Shown: piece after piece, positions 51,127 to 59,570 of the stretch
How positions within the stretch are numbered: the first letter of the stretch is position 1
Layout of the letters: each line of letters starts with the position of its first letter
Assembly (NCBI GenBank): GCA_014237395.1
Contig: JABZFP010000041.1
Span: 461,742 to 525,741 of the forward strand
Origin: Desulfobacteraceae bacterium
GTDB lineage: Bacteria; Desulfobacterota; Desulfobacteria; Desulfobacterales; UBA5852
Reading direction: 5' to 3'
Length of the DNA: 64,000 nucleotides
Translations under genes and position numbers: made by a program
The notes under the pieces: generated by a model
Told to the model about the DNA's origin: nothing
The model's database searches: none
Seen by the model: only the letters and a program-made list of their open reading frames with translations

Positions 51127-52794
51127 TTACATATGGTCCGGGGCGGAAACACCCAACAAGGCCAATCCATTGCGGATGACTTTCTGGACGGCGGTTACCA
51201 AGTATAAGCGGCCTTTGGTCGTGATCGGGTCGTCGGTCAATACCCGTTGCCGGTTATAGTAGGAATGGAAAGCCCCTGCAAGGGTCATCAGATAAAAGGT
51301 CACCCGGTGCGGCTCCATAAAGCGGGCACTGGTCTGAATGATATCGGGGTAACGATTCAGCTGTTTGATCAATTGGACATCTTCCGGGTCGGTCAGCACG
51401 GCCAAGGCCTGCGGGTCCAACGGCGCGTCTACAGGTAGGTCGATTTCAGCCTTGCGACAGATGCTGGCAATCCGAGCATGCACATACTGGACATAGTAGA
51501 CGGGGTTGTCATTGGATTTCTGTTTGGCCAATTCGAGATCGAAGTCCAGGGGGCTGTCGTAGTGGCGCGTGAGAAACAGAAAACGGGCGGCATCGCTGCC
51601 CACTTCGTTGACGACGTCCTGCAGGGTGACGAATTCACCTGCCCGGGTGGACATGGCCACCGGCGCCCCGCCCCGTAAAAGATTGACCAGCTGCACCAGG
51701 ATAACCTGGAAATTTTCCGGATTCACGCCGGAGGCGGCCACCGCGGCTTTCATGCGCGGAATGTATCCGTGGTGATCGGCCCCCCAGACATCGATCACCC
51801 GGTCAAACCCGCGTTCGAATTTTTCCTGGTGGTAGGCGATGTCCGAGGCAAAATAGGTCGTGATACCGTTGTTGCGCACCACCACCCGGTCTTTTTCATC
51901 CCCGAAGTCGGTGGATTTAAACCAGAGGGCGCCGTCTTTTTCGTAGACTTGTTTTTTTTCACGCAGGGTTGCTATAGAGGCGTCGACCCGGCCGGAATCA
52001 TAGAGGCTTTGTTCGCTGAACCACTGGTCGAAGGAGACCCCGAAGTCCAAAAGGTCCTGCCGGATGCCTTCGATGATCAGGCCGGCCGCATAGCGCGCAC
52101 AGGTGGTGACGGCCTCATCTTCGCTCTGGGAGAGCAGCCGGTCGCCCTGCTGATCCTTCAGGGCACGGGCCATCTCGATAATGTAGTCGCCCTGGTAGCA
52201 GGTTTCCGGAAAGTCAATACTTTCACCGAACAACGCGCTGTAGCGCAGCAGGACGGACAAGCCCAGGGTGCGAATCTGGCGGCCCGAGTCGTTGATATAG
52301 TATTCGCGCTGCACGTCGTAGCCGCTGAAGGCCAGAATGCGGGCCACGCTGTCACCCACCGCTGCGCCGCGCCCGTGACCGACATGCAGCGGGCCGGTGG
52401 GGTTGGAACTGACGAACTCCACCTGGATTTTCCGGCCTTTTCCGAAAGCAGAGGCGCCGTAGCGGTCGTTGGCGGCATGGATGGTGGTCAGCACTGGTCC
52501 CCAGGCGTCGGGCGCAATAAAAAAGTTGATAAACCCCGGGCCCGCGATGTCGGTCTGCTGGATCCAGGCCGCCGCCTCCTCCAGGTAGGGTTGCAAGATT
52601 TCGGCTACCTTGCGGGGCGGCATTTTCTGGACCTTGGCCATGATCATGGCCAGGTTGGTGGAAAAGTCACCGTGGGTTTCGATTTTCGGTTCTTCGATTT
52701 CGACGTCGGGGAAATCGTCGGAGGGAAGATGGCCTTCGGCATGCGCCCGTTGGGCGGCCTCCCGGACAATCTGTTTGAGGTTGCTTTTTATCAT
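51127..52794 (-). CDS. argS: Arginyl-tRNA synthetase
   Basis: 555 residues, within the normal range. The class I HIGH-type motif is LHVGHGRGAAVGD, preceded by VEFVSSNPTGP. Other marks are YINDSGRQI, DVWGADHHGYIPRMKAA, MSTRAGEFV (in place of KMSK) and the C-terminal DALR-type anticodon-binding region with VRF/HSYYNR. The start at 52792-52794 begins the usual N-terminal domain, MIKSNLKQIVREAA; the frame extends 55 codons upstream without family character. Confidence 0.96.
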   Translation of the reverse strand: MIKSNLKQIVREAAQRAHAEGHLPSDDFPDVEIEEPKIETHGDFSTNLAMIMAKVQKMPPRKVAEILQPYLEEAAAWIQQTDIAGPGFINFFIAPDAWGPVLTTIHAANDRYGASAFGKGRKIQVEFVSSNPTGPLHVGHGRGAAVGDSVARILAFSGYDVQREYYINDSGRQIRTLGLSVLLRYSALFGESIDFPETCYQGDYIIEMARALKDQQGDRLLSQSEDEAVTTCARYAAGLIIEGIRQDLLDFGVSFDQWFSEQSLYDSGRVDASIATLREKKQVYEKDGALWFKSTDFGDEKDRVVVRNNGITTYFASDIAYHQEKFERGFDRVIDVWGADHHGYIPRMKAAVAASGVNPENFQVILVQLVNLLRGGAPVAMSTRAGEFVTLQDVVNEVGSDAARFLFLTRHYDSPLDFDLELAKQKSNDNPVYYVQYVHARIASICRKAEIDLPVDAPLDPQALAVLTDPEDVQLIKQLNRYPDIIQTSARFMEPHRVTFYLMTLAGAFHSYYNRQRVLTDDPITTKGRLYLVTAVQKVIRNGLALLGVSAPDHM

Positions 52795-53005
52795 CGGCTT
52801 ACAGGGTCTCCCGCGAATACAAACGGCGGACGCAACGCAAGGGATGTCCGCCGGTGGTGATATGGGTTGCGGCGGCGCACGGCTGCAGCCTGAAAGCCCT
52901 GCCACGCGTCCGGTGCAACGGAAATGGTATCCTATCGCATAATTGCCGCGGCTTTTCAAGAAGCGGTTTCAGCATCGGAAGCCGCGGTTTGTTCCCTAAA
53001 ACCGA

Positions 53006-53034
53006 TTGACAAGCCGATAGGGTTCCCATAGATA
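53006..53034 (+). promoter_or_regulatory. Candidate sigma-70 promoter ahead of the cobalamin riboswitch
   Basis: TTGACA (53006-53011), 17 bases, TAGATA (53029-53034). The -35 is perfect and the -10 is weak. It would start transcription just at the 5' edge of the riboswitch. Confidence 0.45.
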
Positions 53035-53039
53035 GTGGC

Positions 53040-53196
53040 CAACAAGGTGCTGTGCGCTTAATAGGAAATCCCGTGTAATTCGGGAGCGGTCCCGCCGCTG
53101 TAACCGGGGACGAAACCTGACACATCCACTGCGGGGAAGACGCCTGCGGGAAGGGTCGGGAGGTAGGAAGATCCGGGAGCCAGAAGACCTGCCTTG
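53040..53196 (+). ncRNA. Cobalamin (AdoCbl-type) riboswitch
   Basis: The conserved core is easy to see: AGGTGCTGTG near the 5' end, AGGAAATCCCGTGTAATTC, then CGGTCCCGCCGCTGTAACCGG, and the B12 box GCCAGAAGACCTGCC at 53179-53193. The RNA binds adenosylcobalamin. A terminator hairpin follows 85 nt later, so binding should stop transcription of the downstream cbiK-transporter-cbiL operon when B12 is plentiful. Confidence 0.97.
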
Positions 53197-53280
53197 ACGA
53201 TCGGGTTCTGCCTTTGCGGAGCGGCAACGACAGCGGCAACCGATAAAAACACGACATACAGGGCCAAGTAAGCTGGGTGC

Positions 53281-53321
53281 AGCCCTTCAAGCCGATTCGC
53301 TTGAAGGGCTTTTGTTTTTTT
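53281..53321 (+). terminator. Riboswitch-controlled intrinsic terminator
   Basis: AGCCCTTCAAGC (53281-53292) / GCTTGAAGGGCT (53299-53310), a perfect 12-bp stem with a 6-nt loop, followed by TTTGTTTTTTT. It sits between the riboswitch and the first gene, where a B12-controlled terminator belongs. Confidence 0.93.
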
Positions 53322-53431
53322 AAGGTCATCCTAAACCGGCACTGAATCGGTCCATGATCGCTGTGGCTGCTGAAACGGTTTCTGAGAGGCGGGCCATTTT
53401 TACTTACCTTTCAGCAGACGAGGAGATGGTG

Positions 53432-54313
53432 ATGATGAAAGTAAGCAGATTCTGGTTTGGCGCAGCGGTATTGACCATAATTGTTTTTGCTGCCGTGGCA
53501 CTGGCAAGCGGGCACGGGGATGCGCGCCCAATGAAAAAGGCGATTTTGCTGGTGGCTTTTGGATCCAGTGAAGCCTCGGCCCAGGTGTCGTTTGCGAATA
53601 TCGATAAAAAGGTCAAAGAAGCCTATCCCGGCATTCCGGTCCGCTGGGCCTATACGTCCCACATCATTCGCGCAAAACTCGCCAAACAGGGCCAGATGTT
53701 GGATTCCGCCGAAGTCGCTCTGGCCAAAATGCAGGACGAAAAGTTTACCCATGTGGCCGTGCAGAGTCTGCATACGATCGGTGGCGCTGAGTATCATGAC
53801 CTGCGTCGGACGGTGGGAGCTTTTAAAATGATGGGAGGATTTGAGCGCATCATTCTGGGCTATCCTCTGATGTCCACACAGGACGACATGCAACGCACCG
53901 TGGCGGCCATTCTAAAAACGATCCCCAAAGAGCGCCAGACAAATGAGGCCGTTGTTTTAATGGGGCACGGCAGCCACCATCCGTCCAATGCATTTTACGC
54001 CGCCCTCATGTTCCAGTTGCAACTCGAGGATCCCAACATTTTTGTGGGTACGGTGGAAGGCTATCCGGGCGTGGACCTGATCCAGGAACTGTTGCTCAAG
54101 AAGAAGATCAAAAAGGCGTACCTGATGCCGTTTATGTCCGTGGCCGGCGATCATGCCAAGAACGACATGGCCGGTGTCGAGGACGATTCGTGGATGTCCA
54201 TCCTGACCAAGGCCGGGATCGCATGTATTCCCGTTCTCAAGGGCACGGCCGAATACGATGAATTTGTCGACATCTGGGTCAGTCACATCGATGGATCGTT
54301 GCGCCATTTCTGA
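53432..54313 (+). CDS. cbiK: Secreted sirohydrochlorin cobaltochelatase (CbiK-P type)
   Basis: 293 residues. An N-terminal signal peptide (MMKVSRFWFGAAVLTIIVFAAVA) is followed by the CbiK fold: KKAILLVAFGSSEASA, the active-site His blocks SLHTIGGAEYHDL and VVLMGHGSHHPSNAFYAAL, and LMPFMSVAGDHAKNDMAG. CbiK inserts Co2+ into sirohydrochlorin to start anaerobic B12 synthesis. A periplasmic version is known from Desulfovibrio vulgaris. AGGAG is 6 nt before the ATG at 53432; 53426 and 53435 are alternatives. The riboswitch precedes it, and a FecCD-type importer follows, so a product made outside the cytoplasm could be imported. Confidence 0.88.
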   Translation: MMKVSRFWFGAAVLTIIVFAAVALASGHGDARPMKKAILLVAFGSSEASAQVSFANIDKKVKEAYPGIPVRWAYTSHIIRAKLAKQGQMLDSAEVALAKMQDEKFTHVAVQSLHTIGGAEYHDLRRTVGAFKMMGGFERIILGYPLMSTQDDMQRTVAAILKTIPKERQTNEAVVLMGHGSHHPSNAFYAALMFQLQLEDPNIFVGTVEGYPGVDLIQELLLKKKIKKAYLMPFMSVAGDHAKNDMAGVEDDSWMSILTKAGIACIPVLKGTAEYDEFVDIWVSHIDGSLRHF

Positions 54314-54438
54314 AAAAATGGCTGACCATTCGCCCGTCGGTGGGAGACGACCATCGGCGGGCGTTTAAAGAGAAAACGAACCGGGCCGATTTGTTAAAGA
54401 GCGCCAGATGGATCCCGGTTCAACAACGCAGAGAGCCA

Positions 54439-55533
54439 ATGGAACGTTCCGGTGAAACCAGGGACATAGAGTCCCAAGAGCGTGATCGACCCATGTCGCG
54501 TGCCACACTTTCGGTGCCTTCGACATTTGGGACGATTGCCGGTCTGCTGTTTCTGCTGGCCGTTGCCGTGGTGGCCACAGCCGCTCTGGGGTATATCCGT
54601 CTGCCCTTCCCGGCCGTGCTGCAAATCATGGCCTCCCGCCTGTTCGACCAGCCGGGGTGGATCGCGCAGATCGACCCGGTCTGGACAGTGGTGGTGACGG
54701 AAGTGCGTCTGCCCCGGATTTTGACGTCCGCCCTGGTGGGCGGCGGACTGGCCCTGGCCGGGGTGGTCTTTCAGGGCATCCTTCTGAACCCACTGGCGGA
54801 TCCCTATACCCTGGGCGTATCGGCCGGGGCCGCCTTCGGGGCCTCGATCGCGCTGCTTTTGAATATCGGGTTGCTGGGGGTCTATTCGGTGCCGCTGTTC
54901 GCCTTCGTGGGGGCGGCCGGAACATTGCTGCTGGTGGTGTTTCTGGCATCGGGCAGCGGGGGGCTGTCGTCCACCAACCTGGTCCTTTCCGGCATCATCG
55001 TGGCGGCCATCCTGTCGGCCGGCATCAGTTTCCTGAAATACGTGGCCGACGAACAGGTGGGGGTCATCATTTTCTGGCTGATGGGCAGCTTTGCCTCCCG
55101 CACCTGGCTCGACGTGGCCATGGTGGGGACGGCCGTGTTCGGTAGCCTGGCAGTGTTCATGGTGTATGCCCGGGATCTGAATCTGATGGCGTTGGGCGAA
55201 CGTTCGGCCGCGTCCCTGGGGGTTGATTTCCAGCGCGTGACGCTCGTTTTGTTGATCACGGCGTCGCTGGTTTCGGCGGTCTGCGTGGCCGTGTCCGGGA
55301 TCATCGGTTTCGTGGGCCTGCTGGTACCGCACATGATGCGCATGCTGGCCGGACCGGACAACCGCCGGTTGCTGCCGGTATCCATGCTGGCCGGGGCGAT
55401 TCTGCTGCTGGGGGCCGATACTCTGACCAGGGCCGTGCTGCCCCAGGAGATCCCGATAGGGGTGTTGACCGCGTTGGTGGGCGGACCGTTTTTTTGTTAT
55501 GTGTTCCGCCGCCGCCAGTTGGGGAAGGCCTGA
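54439..55533 (+). CDS. FecCD/BtuC-family ABC importer permease
   Basis: 364 residues with about ten membrane helices. It has VVVTEVRLPRILTSALVGGGLALAGVVFQGILLNPLADPYTLGVSAGAAFGAS and GFVGLLVPHMMRMLAGPDNRRLLP, the standard signature of permeases that import cobalamin, heme or siderophores. The start is uncertain: 54439 (MERSGETRD) gives a short basic leader; 54493 (MSRATL) would start closer to the first helix. The ATPase gene overlaps its stop by 1 nt. Substrate is inferred from the cobalamin context. Confidence 0.88.
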   Translation: MERSGETRDIESQERDRPMSRATLSVPSTFGTIAGLLFLLAVAVVATAALGYIRLPFPAVLQIMASRLFDQPGWIAQIDPVWTVVVTEVRLPRILTSALVGGGLALAGVVFQGILLNPLADPYTLGVSAGAAFGASIALLLNIGLLGVYSVPLFAFVGAAGTLLLVVFLASGSGGLSSTNLVLSGIIVAAILSAGISFLKYVADEQVGVIIFWLMGSFASRTWLDVAMVGTAVFGSLAVFMVYARDLNLMALGERSAASLGVDFQRVTLVLLITASLVSAVCVAVSGIIGFVGLLVPHMMRMLAGPDNRRLLPVSMLAGAILLLGADTLTRAVLPQEIPIGVLTALVGGPFFCYVFRRRQLGKA

Positions 55534-56321
55534 TGAACGATACCAACGACCTGTTTCGGATAACCGATCTCCGTTTCCGGTATCCGGACCGGGATATCAT
55601 CCGGGGGTTGTCGTTGACCCTTGCGGGGGGGCGTTTCTACGGGCTGCTGGGACCCAACGGATGCGGCAAGACAACCCTGCTGGATCTGTTGATGCGCCTG
55701 CAGCGGCCTGACGGCGGACAGATTCATTTTCGCGGGCGCGACCTGAAGGCGTATCGCCGTTCGGAGCTGGCGCGGGCCATGGCGCTGGTGCCCCAGAATT
55801 TTTACATCAATTTCCCGTTCACGGTCCGGCAGGTGGTCATGATGGGCCGCTATCCCCATCTGCCTCGGTTTGCCGCCCCCGGGCCGGACGACCGAGCCCG
55901 GGTGGATGCGGTGCTGGAAACGGCGGATATTGCGGCCCTGGCCGACAAACAGGTGACGGCCCTCAGCGGCGGAGAGCGCCAGCGTGTGATCATTGCCAGG
56001 GCCCTGGTGCAGGATACGGACGTCATATTGCTGGATGAAGCCACCTCGAACCTGGACATCCGGCATGCCCTCCACTTGCTCAATCTGTTTCGGGAGCAGG
56101 TGGACCGCCAGCAGCGAACCTTGATAGCTGTTTTTCAGGATATCAACCTGGCGGCCATGTACTGTGATGCGCTTTTGTTTATGCAAAATGGCCAGGTGGC
56201 GGTCCATGGCGCGACGACGCAGGTGCTGACCCCGGAAACGCTGCATGGTATCTACGGTGTGCGTGCCCGGGTGATGTATCCGGCGGAATCGAACGCGCCC
56301 CAAGTGGTGTTTCGAAGATGA
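55533..56321 (+). CDS. ABC importer ATPase, FecE/BtuD type
   Basis: 262 residues: Walker A GPNGCGKTT, Q-loop in ALVPQNFYINF, signature LSGGERQR, Walker B VILLDEATSNLD and the switch residue Gln/His in VFQDINLAAMYCD (Gln where His is usual). The start ATG overlaps the permease stop (TGATG). Stop overlaps the binding-protein start by 4 nt. Unusually the H-loop position reads Gln, which could lower hydrolysis rate; this should be treated as an alignment-level observation. Confidence 0.9.
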   Translation: MNDTNDLFRITDLRFRYPDRDIIRGLSLTLAGGRFYGLLGPNGCGKTTLLDLLMRLQRPDGGQIHFRGRDLKAYRRSELARAMALVPQNFYINFPFTVRQVVMMGRYPHLPRFAAPGPDDRARVDAVLETADIAALADKQVTALSGGERQRVIIARALVQDTDVILLDEATSNLDIRHALHLLNLFREQVDRQQRTLIAVFQDINLAAMYCDALLFMQNGQVAVHGATTQVLTPETLHGIYGVRARVMYPAESNAPQVVFRR

Positions 56322-57379
56322 TCTTTTCCCGACATACGCCCTGTCTGAAGGATGTGCTCCGAACCGTTTTACTGGTGATGGTGCTGACGGGTGCGTGGGC
56401 AGCGCACGGCGGGGCGGTGGCACGCTCCGAGATCGTTACGGACGCCGCCGGCCGCTCGATTTCTGTGGTGCGGCCCTTTCAGCGGGTGATCTCGCTCTAT
56501 GGTGCGCACACGGAAAATCTTTTCAAGCTGGGGGCCGAAGAAGCCTTGATCGGGGTTGGACGGAACGAGGCCTATCCCCCGCGGGCAAGGTCAAAGCAGA
56601 TATTTTCCTATCATGACGGTCCCGAGCGCTTTCTGGCGGCGGCGCCGGATCTGGTGCTGATCCGCCCCATGATCGATCGTGGCTACACGCCCCTGATCCA
56701 GCGCCTGGAGCAGAGCGGCATCACTGTGGTATCGCTGCAGCCCGGCACTATTGACGAGATGATGGCTTACTGGCGCATCCTGGGCCTATTGACCGGACAG
56801 GGCGCGCGCGCGGAAGCCATGATCGAGGCTTTTCAGCAGGCCGTGGCGGATTTTCAGGCGTTGGCGGCCTCTGTTCAGGTGCCGAAACGCGTCTATTTCG
56901 AGGCCATTCACAAGCGGATGAAAACCTTCACCCACGGGTCCATGCCGATTTTTGCGCTGGAAACCGCGGGCGGCATTAATGTGGCCGCCGATGCAGACCG
57001 GGTCCGTACGACCAATATTGCCTATTACGGTAAAGAACGCATTCTAAGCAGGGCCGGGGAAATCGATGTCTACCTCGCCCAGTATGGGGCCATGAACCAG
57101 CCGACCACGGCGCTGATCCGCAATGAACCGGGATTTGACGTTATCAAGGCGGTTAAAAACGGGCAGATTTTCATTATCGACGAAACCATCGTTGCACGTC
57201 CCACTTGGCGCCTGCTCGACGGTATCCATACGATCGGCAACCTGCTCTACCCGGAGCATTTCCGGGATCACGGCGCGCGAATTCTGCAAAAGGCTGACGG
57301 GGCGCTGAGCGCCACAGAAGCCGGCGCGCGCCCGAACCCAAATGAAGTGAAAGTTTCGCATGAACCATCAAATCGGTAA
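56318..57379 (+). CDS. BtuF/FecB-type periplasmic substrate-binding protein
   Basis: 353 residues. Signal peptide (VLRTVLLVMVLTGAWAAHGG), then a TroA/BtuF-like bilobed fold: FQRVISLYGAHTENLFKLGAEEALIGV, APDLVLIRPMIDRG, ITVVSLQPGTIDEMM and VKNGQIFIIDETIV. The 4-nt ATGA overlap with the ATPase gene indicates translational coupling. Its ligand could be cobalamin, a cobalt-porphyrinoid or heme; gene context favours a cobalamin precursor. Confidence 0.87.
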   Translation: MIFSRHTPCLKDVLRTVLLVMVLTGAWAAHGGAVARSEIVTDAAGRSISVVRPFQRVISLYGAHTENLFKLGAEEALIGVGRNEAYPPRARSKQIFSYHDGPERFLAAAPDLVLIRPMIDRGYTPLIQRLEQSGITVVSLQPGTIDEMMAYWRILGLLTGQGARAEAMIEAFQQAVADFQALAASVQVPKRVYFEAIHKRMKTFTHGSMPIFALETAGGINVAADADRVRTTNIAYYGKERILSRAGEIDVYLAQYGAMNQPTTALIRNEPGFDVIKAVKNGQIFIIDETIVARPTWRLLDGIHTIGNLLYPEHFRDHGARILQKADGALSATEAGARPNPNEVKVSHEPSNR

Positions 57380-58097
57380 ACTCTATGGCATTGGGGTGGG
57401 CCCCGGCGATCCCGACCTGCTGACGCTGAAGGCGGTCAAGGTATTGCAGCAGGTGTCGGTTGTTTTCACGGCGGCCTCGTCGAAAAATGACTACAGCCTG
57501 GCGCTTGAAATCGCTCGGCCGCATATTCCCAAGGATGCCAGGGTGCATCCGCTGGCATTTCCCATGACCCAGGATGTGGCGGCCAAACAGGAGGCCTGGG
57601 CGGCCAATGCCGCCATCGTGGCGGATATTTTAAAGCAGGGGCACGATGCGGCCTTTCTTACCCTGGGAGATTCCCTGACGTTTTCCACCTTCGGCTATCT
57701 TCTGCGGCAGATCAAGGATCGCTATCCACAGGTGGCAGTGGAAACGGTGCCGGGGATCACCTCCTACCAGGCCTCGGCCGCGGCGCTGAACATGCCCCTG
57801 GTGGAAGGTGAGGAATCGCTTCTGGTGCTGTCCGGTGCCCAGGGGGGGGACCGTCTGCGGGAGCAGCATCATAAGCCGGACAATGTGGTTTTCATGAAAG
57901 CTTACCGCAACGTGCCCAGCATTTGCGAAGCCCTGGATGAGGCCGGCATGCTGAGCCATGCGGCCGGGGTGGTGAGCTGCTCCCTGCCCGGGGAAGAGTT
58001 GATCCGGGATGTTAGCACGCTGTTGCGACGGGAGCCGAATTACTGGACCCTGATCATCGCCAAGAAATCCAATTCTAATGGCACGCAAGAAGGCTAA
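57360..58097 (+). CDS. cbiL: Cobalt-precorrin-2 C20-methyltransferase
   Basis: 245 residues. The tetrapyrrole methylase start KLYGIGVGPGDPDLLTLKAVKVL and the SAM-binding TLGDSLTFSTFGYLL and VPGITSYQASAAALNMPLVEGEE are the CobI/CbiL signature. It methylates cobalt-factor II at C20 in the anaerobic route. It overlaps the binding-protein gene by 20 nt. Because CbiK (cobaltochelatase) is encoded nearby the early-insertion CbiL name is preferred over CobI. Confidence 0.92.
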   Translation: MNHQIGKLYGIGVGPGDPDLLTLKAVKVLQQVSVVFTAASSKNDYSLALEIARPHIPKDARVHPLAFPMTQDVAAKQEAWAANAAIVADILKQGHDAAFLTLGDSLTFSTFGYLLRQIKDRYPQVAVETVPGITSYQASAAALNMPLVEGEESLLVLSGAQGGDRLREQHHKPDNVVFMKAYRNVPSICEALDEAGMLSHAAGVVSCSLPGEELIRDVSTLLRREPNYWTLIIAKKSNSNGTQEG

Positions 58098-59130
58098 GCA
58101 CCCGTATCGGGCGCTTGCGGTGTCGTTGGGCGTGACCCTGGCCATGCTGACCGTCGGTGTCTATGGCCTGGAGACGCTGTCGTGGTCCGCGGCGGGCGGG
58201 CGCCTTATTCGTCCCCTGCTGCGTCTGCTGGGGTTCATCCTGGTGGGCCTCATGGCTGGGCAGGTGATCGAAGCGCTGGGCTGGACGCGGGCCCTGGCGA
58301 TTGCCGCGCGCCCGGTGTTCCGGTTCGGTCGTCTTGGCCACCGCTGCGGCGCCGCCTTCATGGCCGCCTTCATCTCGGGCGTGACTGCCAACGCCATGCT
58401 GGTGGAATTCTACCGGGAAGAGAAAATCACCCGCCAGCAGTTGTTTCTGACCAACTTCATCAACCAGTTCCCGGCCTTTTTCCTGCATTTGCCGACCACC
58501 TTTTTCATCGTCGTCCCACTGACCGGCCGGGCAGGACTGCTCTATTTTCTGTTGACATTCTCAGCGGCGCTGCTAAGGACTCTGCTGCTGCTGTGCTACG
58601 GCCATCTCCGGCTACCCCCGACAACAGCGGCGCCTTCAGCCCCAGCCGATATACGCACCTCCAAAATCGCTTCGTTCCGCGAAATTATGGCCGGCGTCCG
58701 CCGCAAGCTGCCGCGTCGCATGACCATGGTGGCGGTCTATGTGATTCCCATCTATGTGGCGGTATTTCTGGCCAACACCATGGGATGGTTTGCTTTCACG
58801 CAGGACGCGCTGGCGCATCTGGTGGTATCTTCTTTCATTCCGGTGGAAAGCCTTTCGATGGTGGTGCTGAGCTTCGTGGCAGAATTCACCTCCGGGTTTG
58901 CCGCTGCCGGGGCCCTCATGGATGCGGGTGTGTTGACCGTCAAACAGACCGTCCTGGCGCTTCTCATCGGCAACATTCTGGCGTTTCCCATCCGGGCGCT
59001 GCGTCACCAGCTGCCGCACTATATGGGCATTTTTCAGCCCAAAATGGGAACCCAGTTGCTGGTCATGGGCCAGGCGCTGCGGGTTGGCAGTTTGATAGCA
59101 ATCGGCCTGGTTTATTTTATCGTGGGGTAA
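58078..59130 (+). CDS. Nucleoside-recognition (Gate) domain membrane protein
   Basis: 350 residues with about eight hydrophobic helices. FMAAFISGVTANAMLVEFYREEKITRQQLFLTNFINQFPAFFLHLPTTFFIVVPLTG and LVVSSFIPVESLSMVVLSFVAEFTSGFAAAGALMDAG are typical of the nucleoside recognition/Gate family (relatives of SpmA/B, YjiH). The start overlaps cbiL by 20 nt, so it belongs to the riboswitch-controlled operon. Its role in B12 metabolism is not established; transport of a nucleotide-loop base, cobalt or a corrinoid can be imagined. Confidence 0.78.
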   Translation: MARKKAKHPYRALAVSLGVTLAMLTVGVYGLETLSWSAAGGRLIRPLLRLLGFILVGLMAGQVIEALGWTRALAIAARPVFRFGRLGHRCGAAFMAAFISGVTANAMLVEFYREEKITRQQLFLTNFINQFPAFFLHLPTTFFIVVPLTGRAGLLYFLLTFSAALLRTLLLLCYGHLRLPPTTAAPSAPADIRTSKIASFREIMAGVRRKLPRRMTMVAVYVIPIYVAVFLANTMGWFAFTQDALAHLVVSSFIPVESLSMVVLSFVAEFTSGFAAAGALMDAGVLTVKQTVLALLIGNILAFPIRALRHQLPHYMGIFQPKMGTQLLVMGQALRVGSLIAIGLVYFIVG

Positions 59131-59570
59131 TGGGCGACACCGTGGTCCCCCCGGTCTTGTCTTCCCAGTACGCCGACGGCATCTATTTCGTGTCCATCCA
59201 GAAATGGTAGATTCAGGTTCAGGCCAAGGCCGCAGCGAATTTTCCCGTTACACGGGACTTTCTGTCTGATCAAATCCTCCCTGTGGGTGGAAACCGCAGG
59301 CGTAGACCGGCTACGCCGAGGATTTCAAAAGAGCAAAAACGCCGGCCTGGGCCGATAGATGCCTTTTATGGACGGACACTATTTCTCTGTTGACGCCTGT
59401 GATGCTTTTCTATACGGTATGATCCAACTGCAGGGCGAACCCTGCCGATTGCGTTCGTCACAACCGACAATTTAAATTTTTTCTTTCGCCACGACATATG
59501 CGCCACGGAGGTGCCCTCCCCCATGAAGGCGGGCTGCTTGCGTGGCGTTTTTTATGGAATGGAGGAAGAT
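59131..59570 (+). promoter_or_regulatory. Intergenic leader of the cobalt-uptake operon with promoter and possible attenuator
   Basis: No gene in these 440 bases. After the 190-bp repeat there is a promoter-like TTGACG (59390-59395), 17 bases, TACGGT (59413-59418). The leader then has a perfect stem GCAGGG/CCCTGC with a CGAA loop (59430-59445). CGCCACG occurs twice (59487-59493, 59501-59507), and either copy can pair with CGTGGCG (59541-59547), which is followed by TTTTTT. That is an attenuator or riboswitch-like arrangement just before the GGAGGA site of the first gene. No cobalamin-riboswitch core is present here. Confidence 0.5.
59190..59379 (+). mobile_element. 190-bp MITE-like element, copy A
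   Basis: Ends GTGTCCATCCAGAAATGG and CCTTTTATGGACGGACAC are imperfect terminal inverted repeats of 18 bp. The element is flanked by the perfect 6-bp direct repeat TATTTC (59184-59189 and 59380-59385), a likely target-site duplication. An internal hairpin GGCGTAG/CTACGCC (59299-59317) lies 118 bp from the left end. There is no open reading frame, so it is non-autonomous. A second, inverted copy is at 60357-60546. Confidence 0.85.

Noticed and set aside
59388..59560. Second cobalamin riboswitch or NiCo riboswitch before the DUF4198 gene
   Set aside because: The B12 box and CCCGCC core are absent, and I could not align the conserved NiCo junction by eye; reported only as an unclassified leader.
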